Of a stretch of 64,000 bases of DNA, positions 51,016 through 60,508 are shown one piece after another. The translations under genes were made by a program, and so were the position numbers. Origin of the DNA: Streptomyces ochraceiscleroticus (GTDB lineage: Bacteria; Actinomycetota; Actinomycetes; Streptomycetales; Streptomycetaceae); NCBI RefSeq assembly GCF_000720485.1, contig NZ_JOAX01000005.1, forward strand, positions 310,001 through 374,000. Direction: 5' to 3'. Position 1 is the stretch's first letter; each line of letters opens with the position of its first letter. The notes under the pieces are model-generated. The model did no database searches. It saw only the letters and a program-made list of their open reading frames with translations, and was not told the DNA's origin.

Positions 51016-52347
51016 ATGACGTTTCATTGCGAGTACGCCTGGCTCGGCGGGACCGGCGTCGCCGAGCAGGTCCTCATCGAAGTGGCCGACGGACGGATCA
51101 CCCGTGTCACCGACAACACCCCGGCACCGCCCGGTGCCCACCGACTGCCAGGACTGACCGTACCGGGCCTGGCCAACACTCACTCCCACGTCTTCCACCG
51201 CGCCATCCGCGGCCGCAGCCAGAGCGGCGTGACCGACTTCTGGCGCTGGCGCGACGTCATGTACGACGCCGCGGGACACCTCGACCCCGACCGCATGTAC
51301 GCCCTCGCCCGCGCCACGTACGCCGAGATGGCGCTGTCCGGCATCACCGCCGTCGGCGAGTTCCACTACGTCCATCACAACCCGGACGGCACACCGTACG
51401 ACGACCCCAACGCCATGGGCGGCGCGCTCGCCCGCGCCGCCGCCGACGCGGGCATCCGCCTCACCCTCCTCGACACCTGCTACCTCATGGCCGACATCGA
51501 CGGCAGACGGCTGGAGGGCGTGCAGCGGCGCTTCAGCGACGGCAGCGCCGAGGACTGGGCGCGGCGCACGGGCGCCCTGCGGGACAGCGACCGGCTCCGC
51601 ATCGGCGCCGCCGTGCACAGCGTGCGCGCCGTGCCGCGCGAGGCGATGACGTTCGTCGCCGCCGACGCCCGCCGCCGCGGCGTCCCGCTCCACGTCCACC
51701 TTTCCGAACAGCCCGCCGAGAACGCCGCCTGCCGCCAGCGGTACGGCCGCACCCCCACCCGCCTGCTGCACGAGAAAGGGGTACTGGGCGAGGGCGCGAC
51801 GGCTGTCCACGCGACCCATCTGGACTCCGCCGACATCGCGCTGCTCGGCGGCTCCCGCACCGGCGTCTGCCTGTGCCCGACGACCGAACGCGACCTGGCC
51901 GACGGCATCGGCCCCGCCGGCCGGCTGGCGGCGGCCGGCACGCCGCTGAGCCTCGGCAGCGACGCGCACATGATGATCGACCTCTGGGAGGAGGCCCGTG
52001 CCATCGAACTGGACGAGCGGCTGATCAGCGGCCGCCGCGGCCACTGGACCGCCGCCGAACTGCTCACCGCCGCGACCTCGGCCGGCATGACGGCGCTCGG
52101 CTGGAACGCCGGCACGATCGCGGCGGGCCGGCTCGCCGACCTCGCCACCGTACGGCTGGACTCGCCGCGCACGGCCGGGGCGCGGGCCGGCGATCCACTG
52201 GCCCACGCCGTGTTCGCCGGCACCGCCGCCGACGTCAGCCATGTCGTCACCGGCGGCGAACTCGTCGTCGAGGACGGCCGGCACCGGCACATCGAGGACG
52301 TCGGCGGCGCGCTGGACAAGGCCATCACGACCTTGCTGGCGAGCTGA
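51016..52347 (+). CDS. hutF: Formimidoylglutamate deiminase (HutF)
   Basis: A 443-aa amidohydrolase that converts N-formimidoyl-L-glutamate to N-formyl-L-glutamate and ammonia in histidine breakdown. Metal-binding NTHSHVFHRAIRG (near 55-67), HVHLSEQPAEN (near 229), ATHLDSADI and LGSDAHMMIDLWEE (near 314) are all present. A GGGAGG ribosome site lies before the ATG. In most Streptomyces this gene is beside hutI and an allantoate amidohydrolase gene; here it stands alone between two sugar loci, ending in a shared hairpin with the GH1 gene. Confidence 0.93.
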   Translation: MTFHCEYAWLGGTGVAEQVLIEVADGRITRVTDNTPAPPGAHRLPGLTVPGLANTHSHVFHRAIRGRSQSGVTDFWRWRDVMYDAAGHLDPDRMYALARATYAEMALSGITAVGEFHYVHHNPDGTPYDDPNAMGGALARAAADAGIRLTLLDTCYLMADIDGRRLEGVQRRFSDGSAEDWARRTGALRDSDRLRIGAAVHSVRAVPREAMTFVAADARRRGVPLHVHLSEQPAENAACRQRYGRTPTRLLHEKGVLGEGATAVHATHLDSADIALLGGSRTGVCLCPTTERDLADGIGPAGRLAAAGTPLSLGSDAHMMIDLWEEARAIELDERLISGRRGHWTAAELLTAATSAGMTALGWNAGTIAAGRLADLATVRLDSPRTAGARAGDPLAHAVFAGTAADVSHVVTGGELVVEDGRHRHIEDVGGALDKAITTLLAS

Positions 52348-52353
52348 CCGGGG

Positions 52354-52402
52354 ACCGCCACCGCCGGACGACGTGATCCCCACGCCGTCCGGCGGTGGCG
52401 GT
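52354..52402. terminator. Bidirectional terminator between hutF and the GH1 gene
   Basis: A perfect 17-bp stem (ACCGCCACCGCCGGACG and complement) with a 15-base loop lies exactly between the convergent stop codons, abutting the GH1 stop. It is the strongest hairpin in the window. Confidence 0.85.
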
Positions 52403-53755
52403 TCACAGGCTCCGGGCGCGGTGCGCGCGGACGAGACTCGCATAGCGCCGGCCGCTGGTCTTGACGGTGCGCCGCTGCGTTGCGTAGTCGACGTGGACCA
52501 GGCCGAACCGCTTGTCGTAGCCGTACGCCCACTCGAAGTTGTCCAGCAGCGACCAGGCGAAGTAACCCGCCAGCGGGACCCCTTCGGACACCGCGCGGGC
52601 GCACGCGGCCAGGTGCTCCTCCAGGTAGCGGACCCGCTCCGGATCGTGGACCTGCCCGTCGGGGCCGACGGTGTCCGGGTAGGCGGAGCCGTTCTCGGTG
52701 ACGTACAGGCAGCGCGCCCCGTAGTCCTCGGTCATCCGCCGCAGCGTCTTCACGAGGCCCTCCGCGTGCACCTCCCAGCCCATGGCGGTGCGGCGCGCGC
52801 CGGGGACGGAGGCCTGCTGGGCGTACGGCACCGGGCCCGCCGGGTCGTCGGCGACGACATTGCGGAAGTAGTAGTTCAGGCCGAGCCAGTCCAGCGGCGC
52901 GGCGATGGTCTCCAAGTCGCCTGTCCGAGACGGGGGTTCGGTGCCGTACAGGTCGACCATGTCCTGCGGGTAGCCGCGGCCGTGCAGTGGGTCCAGCCAC
53001 CAGCGGTTGGTGTGGCCGTCGGAGCGGCGCGCGGCCGCGCGGTCGGCCTCGCGCTCGCTCGCCGGCTCACAGTGCGTCAGGTTGTTGACGATGCCGACCC
53101 GAGCATCGGGCACCGCAGCCCGGATGGCCTGCACCGCGAGGCCGTGCCCGAGGTGCAGGTGGAAGGAGGCGCGGACGGCCGCGGTGACGTCCGTCAGGCC
53201 GGGCGCCATCCGGCCTTCCAGATGGCCGATCCAGGCGGAGCACAGCGGTTCGTTGAGGGTGGTCCAGTGCTGGATACGGTCGCCGAGACGCTCGGCGACG
53301 ACCGCCGCGTACGCCGCGAAATGCTCGGCCGTTTCCCGCGCCGGCCAGCCGCCCCGGTCCTGCAACGCCTGCGGCAGATCCCAGTGGTACAGGGTCGGGT
53401 ACGGCGTGATCCCGGCTTCCAGGAGCGCGTCGGTGAGGCGGTCGTAGAAGTCCAGGCCCGCCTTGTTGACCGGCCCGTCGCCGCCCGGCACGACCCGCGG
53501 CCAGGCGATCGAGAAGCGGTACGCGTCCACCCCGAGGCGCCGCATCAGCGCGATGTCCTCGCGCCAGCGGTGGTAGTGGTCGCAGGCCACGTCCCCGGTG
53601 TCACCGTTGTCGACCTTGCCTGGGGTGTGGCTGAAGGTGTCCCAGATGGACGGCGCCCGGCCGTCCTCGGCCACCGCACCTTCGATCTGGTACGCGGCAG
53701 TGGCCGTCCCCCACACGAATCCGGCGGGGAGCGAGTCGAGGTACGAGTCGGACAC
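52403..53755 (-). CDS. GH1 beta-glucosidase
   Basis: A 450-aa family-1 glycosidase, cytosolic (no signal). The N-terminal [15 protein letters not shown], acid/base TLNEPLCSA (near 170) and nucleophile [11 protein letters not shown] (near 355) are intact, with [17 protein letters not shown] near the end. It hydrolyses beta-glucosides such as cellobiose, or related beta-glycosides, after import by the adjacent ABC system. The GTG start at 53755 has AAAGGA upstream and lies 20 bases after the permease stop. Confidence 0.95.
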   Translation of the reverse strand: MSDSYLDSLPAGFVWGTATAAYQIEGAVAEDGRAPSIWDTFSHTPGKVDNGDTGDVACDHYHRWREDIALMRRLGVDAYRFSIAWPRVVPGGDGPVNKAGLDFYDRLTDALLEAGITPYPTLYHWDLPQALQDRGGWPARETAEHFAAYAAVVAERLGDRIQHWTTLNEPLCSAWIGHLEGRMAPGLTDVTAAVRASFHLHLGHGLAVQAIRAAVPDARVGIVNNLTHCEPASEREADRAAARRSDGHTNRWWLDPLHGRGYPQDMVDLYGTEPPSRTGDLETIAAPLDWLGLNYYFRNVVADDPAGPVPYAQQASVPGARRTAMGWEVHAEGLVKTLRRMTEDYGARCLYVTENGSAYPDTVGPDGQVHDPERVRYLEEHLAACARAVSEGVPLAGYFAWSLLDNFEWAYGYDKRFGLVHVDYATQRRTVKTSGRRYASLVRAHRARSL

Positions 53756-53775
53756 GGAGTTCCTTTCCGCGGGGG

Positions 53776-54639
53776 TCACTTGACGGCACCGGCGGTGAGC
53801 CCGGCGACGAGATAACGCTGGAGCAGCAGGAAGCCCGCGACGACGGGGACGCTGACCACGAGCGAGGCGGCCATGATCTGGTTCCAGTACACCTCGGTCT
53901 GGGTGGCGTAGCCCTGCAGGCCGATCGCGAGCGTGCGGGTGACGTCGTTGGTCATGACCGAGGCGAAGAGCACCTCGCCCCAGGCGGTCATGAAGGAGTA
54001 GATGGCCACGGCCACGATGCCGGGGACGGCGGCCGGCACGACCACCCGCAGCAGCGCGCCGAGCGGCCCGCAGCCGTCGACCTGCGCCGCCTCGTCCAGG
54101 TCGCGCGGGATGGAGTCGAAGTAACCCACCAGCATCCAGATGGACAGCGGCAGGGTGAAGGTCATGTACGTGAGGATCAGGCCGCCGCGCGAGCCGTAGA
54201 GCGCGACGCCGGTGGCGTTCCCGATGTTCACGAAGAGCAGGAACAGCGGGAGGAGGAAGAGGATGCCGGGAAACATCTGCGTGGACAGCACCGTCACCGT
54301 GAACAGCCGCTTCCCCCGGAACCGGTACCGGCTCACCGCGTACGCCGCGAACACCGCGATCACCACCGAGCAGGCCGTCGCCGCGCTCGCCACGATGAGG
54401 GAGTTCACGAAGTACCGGCCCAGCGGCACGGTCCGCCAGATGTCGAGGTAGGGCTGGACCGTCAGGTGGCTGGGGAACCACCGGAAGGCGCCGGTCACAT
54501 CCCGCAGCGGCTTGAGCGAGCTGCTCAGCATCACGTAGAGCGGCGTGGCCGTGAAGAGAGCGAGCAGGGTGAGCAGCACGCGCCGGGTCCAGATGAAGGA
54601 CCGGGGCGGTGCGGTGGGCGACGTGCCGGCCTCAGCCAT
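53776..54639 (-). CDS. Beta-glucoside ABC permease (MalG type)
   Basis: A 287-aa CUT1 permease with six hydrophobic segments and an EAA loop ([21 protein letters not shown] near 185-205). I start it at the ATG at 54639, preceded by GGAGGGG; the frame continues to 54657 without a better site. It overlaps the MalF-type gene by eight bases. It is the inner-membrane partner for the GH1-linked importer, and the operon has no ATPase of its own. Confidence 0.92.
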   Translation of the reverse strand: MAEAGTSPTAPPRSFIWTRRVLLTLLALFTATPLYVMLSSSLKPLRDVTGAFRWFPSHLTVQPYLDIWRTVPLGRYFVNSLIVASAATACSVVIAVFAAYAVSRYRFRGKRLFTVTVLSTQMFPGILFLLPLFLLFVNIGNATGVALYGSRGGLILTYMTFTLPLSIWMLVGYFDSIPRDLDEAAQVDGCGPLGALLRVVVPAAVPGIVAVAIYSFMTAWGEVLFASVMTNDVTRTLAIGLQGYATQTEVYWNQIMAASLVVSVPVVAGFLLLQRYLVAGLTAGAVK

Positions 54640-55549
54640 GCCCGCCCCTCCTTCCACGGCCGGTGACCAGCAGGTATACGGCCGTCACCACGAGCAGGAA
54701 CAGCAGCAGCAGGACGGACATGGCGGACCCCGAGCCGAAGTTCCAGGTCTCGAAGGACGCCTGGTAAATGTGGATCGAGATCAGGTCGGCGGCCTCCGGC
54801 GCGGCCTTCCCGAAGAGCACGTACGGCACGTTGAAGTCGTTGAAGGTCCACAGGAAGAGCACCAGGACGAGGACCTGATTGACCGGGCGGAGGGCCGGCA
54901 GTGTGATGTGCCGGATCTGCCGCCGGATTCCGGCACCGTCCAGTTGCGCCGCTTCGTAGGACTCCCGGGGGATGTTCTGCAGCGCCGCCGTCAGCATCAG
55001 GAAGGCGAACGGCCAGGTCCGCCAGACAGAGGTGATCACGAGCGCGGTGAAACTGTTGTCGCCGACCAGCCAGAACGTGGGCGAATCGGTGATCCCGAGC
55101 TGATCGTGCAGTACGTGGTTCACCAGCCCGTTGTCCCGCTGGAGGAGGAAGGACCAGGTGATGACGGCGGTGTAGACCGGCAGCGCGTATGGAGTGAGGA
55201 ACAGAGCCCGCAGCAGGCCGCGGCCGCGGAACGTGTCCTGCATCAGGATCGCGGCCGTCACACCGAGCAGCCAGGCCAGCCCCACGGCCAGCACGGTGAA
55301 GGCGCAGGTGACCGCGAAGGAGTGCAGCAGCGCCCGGCCGGCCGGCGCGTCGAAGTCGACCGCGAGCCGGAAGTTGTCGAGACCGGCCCAGGGCGCCGCG
55401 CCCCAGTTGCCGATGTACTCCTGGGTGAGCCGCTTGAAGCTCATCGCGATGCCGATGACCATCGGGACGAGATGGATGAGCAGCTCGAGGGCGAGGGCCG
55501 GGAGCAGCAGGAGGTAGGGCAGGCCGCCGCGCCTGATACGGGCGATCAT
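54632..55549 (-). CDS. Beta-glucoside ABC permease (MalF type)
   Basis: A 305-aa CUT1 permease with six hydrophobic segments and the EAA loop RESYEAAQLDGAGIRRQIRH (near 205-224). It follows the binding-protein stop by seven bases. The arginine-rich end GRGRRGGHG lies on the cytoplasmic side. It forms the channel with the MalG-type subunit. Confidence 0.92.
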   Translation of the reverse strand: MIARIRRGGLPYLLLLPALALELLIHLVPMVIGIAMSFKRLTQEYIGNWGAAPWAGLDNFRLAVDFDAPAGRALLHSFAVTCAFTVLAVGLAWLLGVTAAILMQDTFRGRGLLRALFLTPYALPVYTAVITWSFLLQRDNGLVNHVLHDQLGITDSPTFWLVGDNSFTALVITSVWRTWPFAFLMLTAALQNIPRESYEAAQLDGAGIRRQIRHITLPALRPVNQVLVLVLFLWTFNDFNVPYVLFGKAAPEAADLISIHIYQASFETWNFGSGSAMSVLLLLFLLVVTAVYLLVTGRGRRGGHG

Positions 55550-55556
55550 CGCCGCC

Positions 55557-56873
55557 TCATTTCTGCATCTGCTGCTGGGCCGCGGTCAGCCGGGCCCGTA
55601 CGTCCGCCGTGGTGATCTTCTTGCCCGCGGCGGCGTCGGCGAACAGCTCCTTCATCGCCCCGCCGACCAGCGTCTCGAACTGCGCCTCGTCCGGGACCTG
55701 CGGCAACGGCTCCGCGCTCTTGGCCAGTACCTCGCGCAGCACGGCCTCGTCCGGCGTGCGGGGCGCGTGCTTCTGTGCCGCGAGCACGGGCGAGAGCGAC
55801 CCGTACTTCGTGGTCAGGACGTTCTGTTCGTCCGTCGAGGTCATGAACTTCACGAACTTCAGGGCGCCGTCGAGGTTGTCGGTGTTCTTGAAGACGCCGA
55901 TGTTGATGCCGGCGACCATCGAGTTGACGTTGCGGCGGCCGGACGCGTCGGCGGACCGGAAGGGGACGGGCGCGACACCGTACTCATCAGGCTTCATGCC
56001 GTGCGCGAGCAGCGAGGTCCGCGCGGCCTGCCACAGCAGCATCCCGGCCTTGCCGGTGGCGAAGTCCCGCACGGACTGGTTCTGGGCGTACTCGGCGTTG
56101 CCCGGCGCGGCGATGCGGTCGTTGGCGAGCAGGTCGACGTACTGCTTGACGGCCGCGACGTTCGCGGGCCGGTCGAAGGTGGGTTTGCCCGCGGCGTCGA
56201 AGAAGTCGGCGCCGTGCTGCTTGCCGAAGACGAACGCGTGGTGGGCGTTCTCCACCGGGTTGCCGCCCTCGACGGCCAGCCCGTACTTCCCACCCCGGGT
56301 CAGCTTCTTCCCATCGGCCACCAACTCGGCCCACGTCGTGGGTGGTTGCTCGATCCCGGCTTCCCGGAACATCGCCTTGTTGTAGTAGAGCGCGTACGTC
56401 AGGGAGTACAGCGGCACCGCCGCCGGGTCCTTGCCGCGGGCGCCGGTCGCGGCCAGTGGCGCGCTCGCGAACCGCTCCTTGCCGCCGACCTCGGCGAACG
56501 TCTTCCCGTCGAAGGGCAGCAGCGCGCCGCTCTTCTGCAGTGAGGCGGACCAGGTGTTGCCGATGTTGAGGACGTCGGGCCCCTGGCCGGAGGAGGCCGC
56601 GGCGAGGATGCGGTCCAGCAGCGTGGCCCAGGGCACGACCTCCAGATGGACCTTGATGCCGGTCCGCCGCTCGAACTTCTTCAGCTCGGGCGCGAGCACC
56701 TTCTTGTCGGCCTCCACGCTGGAGCCCTGGTTGGTCGCCCAGTACGTCAGCTCCTTCGGGTTGCCGTTGCCGGCCGTGTCGCCGGGCGCGTTGCCACCGC
56801 CGCAGCCGGTGGCCAGGGCGGCGGTCAGTGCGGTGGTGAGCGCGGCGGCTGCCGCCATACGGAATCTGCGCAT
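55557..56873 (-). CDS. Sugar-binding lipoprotein linked to GH1
   Basis: A 438-aa family-1 extracellular binding protein with a lipoprotein signal ending LATGCGGG (Cys near 24). Visible features are ELTYWATNQG, FERRTGIKVHLEVVPWATLLDRILAA and GPDVLNIGNTWSA. It captures the oligosaccharide for the two permeases and is the first gene of the operon, facing the ROK repressor and its operator. Confidence 0.93.
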   Translation of the reverse strand: MRRFRMAAAAALTTALTAALATGCGGGNAPGDTAGNGNPKELTYWATNQGSSVEADKKVLAPELKKFERRTGIKVHLEVVPWATLLDRILAAASSGQGPDVLNIGNTWSASLQKSGALLPFDGKTFAEVGGKERFASAPLAATGARGKDPAAVPLYSLTYALYYNKAMFREAGIEQPPTTWAELVADGKKLTRGGKYGLAVEGGNPVENAHHAFVFGKQHGADFFDAAGKPTFDRPANVAAVKQYVDLLANDRIAAPGNAEYAQNQSVRDFATGKAGMLLWQAARTSLLAHGMKPDEYGVAPVPFRSADASGRRNVNSMVAGINIGVFKNTDNLDGALKFVKFMTSTDEQNVLTTKYGSLSPVLAAQKHAPRTPDEAVLREVLAKSAEPLPQVPDEAQFETLVGGAMKELFADAAAGKKITTADVRARLTAAQQQMQK

Positions 56874-56927
56874 GGTCGTTGAGGCCCCTCCGGGAGGTGA
56901 GCGTCAAAGCTCTGAACGCGGCTCGGT

Positions 56928-56950
56928 CTTATCTCAAGGCGTGAGTTAAG
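56928..56950. promoter_or_regulatory. ROK-repressor operator candidate
   Basis: CTTATCTCA and TGAGTTAAG flank five bases; eight of nine positions in the arms are complementary. It is the only clear dyad in the 141-base divergent region between the binding-protein gene and the ROK gene, so it is the natural site for that repressor. Confidence 0.65.
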
Positions 56951-57014
56951 TAGTGAGAGAAGTGGCCGTCAAGACGCCGGGCGACGGTAAGTTGGCGCAG
57001 AGGGAAGGAGTCAG

Positions 57015-58244
57015 ATGCCCGAACGCCACCGCAGGACGGTCCGCGATCTCCGTCGCGGCAACCGTGCGACACTGCTGCGCCGGCTGTACTTCGAAGGGCC
57101 GCTCAGCCGCCAGGAGTTGGCCGCGCACACCGGCCTGAGCTCGGCGTCCATCAGCAACGTCACCGCCGAACTCCTCGCGGACGGCCTGCTGGAGGAGGCC
57201 GGTTCCGTCGGCTCCGACGGCGGCCGCCCGCGCACCCTGCTGCGCATCCCGCCGGGGGCCGGCTCCCTCATCGGCGTGGACGTCGGCGAGACCCGGATAC
57301 GCGTCGAACTCTTCGACATCTCCATGACCGAACTCGCCCGCTCAGTACACCCGTTGAAGGACGGCGGCCATGGCGACGTCACCCACGTCGTACGGCTCAT
57401 CGCCGACGGTCTGGCGGCGGTGTGCGGCGCGGACGTCCAGCGCGGCCCGCTGCTCGGCATCGGCGTTGGCGTACCGGGCATCGTCGCGGAGGACCCTGCC
57501 GGGGATGGCGCCGTCGTGCACGCCCAAACGGTCGGCTGGGACGCCGTCCCGCTCGAATCCCTCCTCCGATCCACTGCTCAACTCAGCTCGTCCACCCCGC
57601 TGTTCGTCTCCAACGGAGCCAAGACGCTCGGCCAGGCCGAGATGTGGTTCGGTGCGGGCCGGGGCGCGCGCGACGCCGTCATCGCCCTCATCGGCTCCGG
57701 CGTCGGCGCCAGTGTGATCACCGATGGCAGTGCGTACGGCGGCGCCGCGCAGGGTGCGGGGGAGTGGGGCCACACGACCATGCAACTCCGCGGCCGCCGC
57801 TGCCGCTGCGGCGCCCGCGGCTGCCTCGAGGCGTATGTGGGCGCCGAAGCGGTACTGGAACGGTGGCGGGAGGCGGGCGGCGGACGCGCGCCCGGCGCTG
57901 ACGAGGAGTCCGCGCTCGCCGCACTCCTCGCGTCCGAGGACCCGGCCGCCGCCGAAGTCCTGGCGGAGACCGCCGAATACCTCGGCGCGGGCATCGCCGA
58001 CCTGGTCAACCTCTTCAACCCCGAGCGCATCGTGCTGGCCGGCTGGGCCGGACTCCAACTCGGTGCCCGCCTGCTGCCCGCCGTACGCGAAGCCACCGCG
58101 GCATACGCCCTCCGGTACCCGGCAGCCCGCGCCACGATCGAACTCGGCCGCCTCGGCACGGACGCGGTAACGGTCGGCGCCGCGACACTGCCCCTGAACC
58201 GCTTCCTGACAACGGGCGGAGCACCGCAAGGGCCCGGCGGATGA
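57015..58244 (+). CDS. ROK-family transcriptional repressor
   Basis: A 409-aa ROK regulator. An N-terminal winged helix (LSRQELAAHTGLSSASISNVTAEL near 33-56) is joined to a ROK sugar-kinase-like domain with GVDVGETRIRVELFD and the zinc motif CRCGARGCLE (near 258-267). It probably represses the divergent beta-glucoside import/GH1 operon until a sugar ligand binds. GGAAGGAG lies before the ATG. The stop falls inside the terminator hairpin. Confidence 0.92.
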   Translation: MPERHRRTVRDLRRGNRATLLRRLYFEGPLSRQELAAHTGLSSASISNVTAELLADGLLEEAGSVGSDGGRPRTLLRIPPGAGSLIGVDVGETRIRVELFDISMTELARSVHPLKDGGHGDVTHVVRLIADGLAAVCGADVQRGPLLGIGVGVPGIVAEDPAGDGAVVHAQTVGWDAVPLESLLRSTAQLSSSTPLFVSNGAKTLGQAEMWFGAGRGARDAVIALIGSGVGASVITDGSAYGGAAQGAGEWGHTTMQLRGRRCRCGARGCLEAYVGAEAVLERWREAGGGRAPGADEESALAALLASEDPAAAEVLAETAEYLGAGIADLVNLFNPERIVLAGWAGLQLGARLLPAVREATAAYALRYPAARATIELGRLGTDAVTVGAATLPLNRFLTTGGAPQGPGG

Positions 58245-58259
58245 TGTTCCGCCGGGCCC
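58230..58259 (+). terminator. Hairpin overlapping the ROK gene end
   Basis: A perfect 12-bp stem (GGGCCCGGCGGA and complement) with a six-base loop. The ROK TGA stop lies in the loop. The minus-strand tRNA gene ends ten bases later, so it may also protect against read-through from the tRNA side. Confidence 0.75.
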
Positions 58260-58268
58260 CGGGATCAG

Positions 58269-58342
58269 TAGCGGGGACAGGATTTGAACCTGCGACCTCT
58301 GGGTTATGAGCCCAGCGAGCTACCGAGCTGCTCCACCCCGCG
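58269..58342 (-). tRNA. Initiator tRNA-fMet (CAT anticodon)
   Basis: A 74-base tRNA without an encoded CCA. The acceptor stem is CGCGGGG paired with CCCCGC, with an unpaired C1-U72 as expected of a Streptomyces initiator tRNA. The anticodon stem is TGGGCTCATAACCCA with anticodon CAT and three consecutive G-C pairs, the second initiator hallmark. The TTCAAAT T-loop is standard. Confidence 0.97.
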
Positions 58343-58403
58343 TCGGTGAACACAACCCTACGCGGCCCGGGCCCTCACACCTAATCGGCGAGGGACCGGC
58401 AGG

Positions 58404-59318
58404 TCAGTCGGCGGAGTCCATGAAGCTCAGCATCCGGCGGTTGACCTCCTCGGCGTGGTCGATCTGCGGTCCATGGCCGGTGTGGGCGATGATCTCGGCC
58501 CGGGCGCCCGGTATCAGGCGCGGGACGCGTTCCACTTGCCGCTGCGGGTGCACAAGCAGGCTGCGCTTGCCGAGTACGAGAGAGAGCGGGGTGCGGATGC
58601 CGGACAGTTCGGTCTCGGAGAGGGGCAGCGGTGCGGGGCGGCGGATGCGGTAGGCGCGTACACCGAGCCTGATCATCGTGCGCAGTTCCGGCACGACGAG
58701 CACCGGCTGCTCCAGCCAGGCCGCCAGCCGTGGCCGCAGCGCCTTCGGCGCGAAGGTCGCGAACAGGCTGGCGAAGATCCAGACGAAGAAGCGCAGCCCC
58801 ACCTTCTCCAGGCCGCCGGGGTCGAGCAGTGTGACCGAGGCCAGGCGGCCGGGCCTGCGGTGCGCCTGGTTCAGCGCCAGCCAGCCGCCGTAGGACGAAC
58901 CGACGAGGTGCACGCGGTCGAGCCCGAGCCCGGCGAGCGTTTCGTCCAGCCACTGGGCGGCGTGTTCGGGCTGGTGAAGGGGTGCGCGCTGCACGCTGCG
59001 GCCGGGATCGCCCGGGGTGTCGATCGCGTACACCGGCCGCTCGGCGCTGAGCGCGGGAGTGTTGGGGTACCACATGGCGGAGCAGGAGCCCGCTCCGTGC
59101 ACCAGGACGATGGGGGTGCGGCGGCGCGCTGCCGGGTCCGTTGGGCCGTAACGGTAGACGTGCGTGGTACCGAAGGACGTCTCGACGTCCTCTTCCCCCA
59201 GCGCGGCGGCCCCCAACGCGTACACCGCGTCGCAGGCCGCGAAGTAGCGGTCGCGCAGGACGTCGCTCACATAGCGGCCGACATCGGCCTGGGTGCGGAC
59301 TGCAGCGGTCTCGGGCAC
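58404..59318 (-). CDS. Alpha/beta hydrolase
   Basis: A 304-aa alpha/beta-hydrolase fold enzyme. The oxyanion motif VLVHGAGSCSAMW (near 72-84), nucleophile elbow VGSSYGGW (Ser near 141) and catalytic His in HTGHGPQIDH (near 284) are visible. The substrate is unknown; an ester or lactone is typical of the family. I start at the GTG at 59318, five bases after CCGGAGG; the GTG at 59324 overlaps that site. It is divergent from a TetR gene with palindromic operators between, so the pair is probably a small detoxification unit. Confidence 0.88.
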   Translation of the reverse strand: MPETAAVRTQADVGRYVSDVLRDRYFAACDAVYALGAAALGEEDVETSFGTTHVYRYGPTDPAARRRTPIVLVHGAGSCSAMWYPNTPALSAERPVYAIDTPGDPGRSVQRAPLHQPEHAAQWLDETLAGLGLDRVHLVGSSYGGWLALNQAHRRPGRLASVTLLDPGGLEKVGLRFFVWIFASLFATFAPKALRPRLAAWLEQPVLVVPELRTMIRLGVRAYRIRRPAPLPLSETELSGIRTPLSLVLGKRSLLVHPQRQVERVPRLIPGARAEIIAHTGHGPQIDHAEEVNRRMLSFMDSAD

Positions 59319-59353
59319 GGCCACCTCCGGGTAGTCGAACGTTGTGATACGAA

Positions 59354-59388
59354 CGTACCACGATGGTGGTACGGCTGTACCATCAAAG
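59354..59388. promoter_or_regulatory. Overlapping TetR-type operators
   Basis: CGTACCAC-GATG-GTGGTACG (59354-59373) is a perfect 8-bp dyad. Its right arm also pairs with a further half-site (TGGTAC-GGCT-GTACCA, ending near 59383). Three GTACCA-type half-sites in a row would let two TetR dimers bind on neighbouring faces. The site lies in the divergent promoter region of the hydrolase and TetR genes. Confidence 0.75.
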
Positions 59389-59442
59389 AGGTGGGGTACC
59401 CGCCCGCACCCATGTCGTCAACGAGAAGCGGAGAGCCGGACG

Positions 59443-60084
59443 ATGCCCAAGCGCGTGGATCACGCAGAGCGGCGGACCGAGATCGCCGAGGCGCTCGTCC
59501 GGGTCGCGGGCCGGCGCGGGCTGCATGCCGTGGGAATGCGCGACGTGGCGGCGGAGGCGGGCGTTTCGCTCCGGCTGGTGCAGTACTACTTCGAGACCAA
59601 GGAGAAGCTGCTGCTCTTCGGGCTCCGGCACCTCGCCGAGCGATTCGGCGAGCGGGTCGCCGCCAGGCTCCGGGCCGCCGGGGACCACCCGGGACCGCGC
59701 GCGATGATCGAGGCGCTGCTGATGGCGGCGCTGCCGACCGACGAGGAAAGCCGCACCTTCCACCATCTCTACACCTCGTACGCGGTCCTCGCCGTGAACG
59801 ACCCGACGCTCGCGGCCCAGCCGTTCATCAAGGACCCCGACGCCGCCGAGGCCGCCCTGCACGGGCTCCTCCAGCAGGCACAGGAGTCGGATCTGCTACG
59901 GCCCGGTGTGGACTCCCGGACGGAGGCGGTCGGCCTGCTGGCCATGTCCGCCGGCCTCGGCACCAGCATCCTCGTCGGCCAGCGCACCCCCGACTCCGCC
60001 ACCGCGATCTTCGAGTACCACCTGAACCGAATCTTCGGCCCGGGACCGGGCATCAGCGCGGGATCAGCGAGCCCTCTTCCGTGA
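59443..60084 (+). CDS. TetR-family regulator
   Basis: A 213-aa TetR/AcrR repressor. The N-terminal helix-turn-helix reads MRDVAAEAGVSLRLVQYYFETKEKLL (near 28-53), followed by an all-helical ligand domain. It probably represses itself and the divergent alpha/beta hydrolase through the GTACCA palindromes. I start at the ATG at 59443 (GGAGA upstream); the longer frame from 59344 runs through the operator. The gene end overlaps the convergent lipoprotein gene by 32 bases. Confidence 0.9.
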   Translation: MPKRVDHAERRTEIAEALVRVAGRRGLHAVGMRDVAAEAGVSLRLVQYYFETKEKLLLFGLRHLAERFGERVAARLRAAGDHPGPRAMIEALLMAALPTDEESRTFHHLYTSYAVLAVNDPTLAAQPFIKDPDAAEAALHGLLQQAQESDLLRPGVDSRTEAVGLLAMSAGLGTSILVGQRTPDSATAIFEYHLNRIFGPGPGISAGSASPLP

Positions 60085-60508
60085 CCGTCAGGCGGGCCTG
60101 GTGGCCGGCCGGTGAGCAGTTACGGCCGTTGGGATAGGTGGGCTTCGGGGTGACACTGACCTGTCGGTCGAGCACGGTGGTGCCGCGTTGGTCCTTGAAT
60201 ACCAACGTGATGTGTACCGGCTTTCCTGGCAGGTCGCGTACGACCGCGAAGCCGGGCCAGGTGGCCGGTTTCTCCGACCGGGTTTCCCGGAGCTGCAATG
60301 GGCGCTTTCGGCAGATGTCGTCCCAGCAGGCCGTGAGGGTCGCGTCGGCCGTCCGGTGCGCCAGTTCCGGGTGGACCTTGACGCGGATGCCGGCGGGCGC
60401 GTCCATCAGGGTGCAGGGATGGGTGTTTCCCGCGGCGCCTCCGCACGCGGTGAGCAGCGTAAGAGCCGCCGGCGATACCGCGATTCCGATGCGCCGTTTC
60501 ACACTCAC
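60053..60508 (-). CDS. Small lipoprotein of unknown function
   Basis: A 151-aa predicted lipoprotein with signal peptide VKRRIGIAVSPAALTLLTACGG and an LTAC lipobox (Cys near 22). The exported part holds three further cysteines and no domain I recognise. The GTG start at 60508 overlaps the aminotransferase stop (GTGA), suggesting translational coupling; a second GTG at 60502 is possible. The link to the aminotransferase may be positional only. Confidence 0.7.
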   Translation of the reverse strand: MSVKRRIGIAVSPAALTLLTACGGAAGNTHPCTLMDAPAGIRVKVHPELAHRTADATLTACWDDICRKRPLQLRETRSEKPATWPGFAVVRDLPGKPVHITLVFKDQRGTTVLDRQVSVTPKPTYPNGRNCSPAGHQARLTVTEEGSLIPR

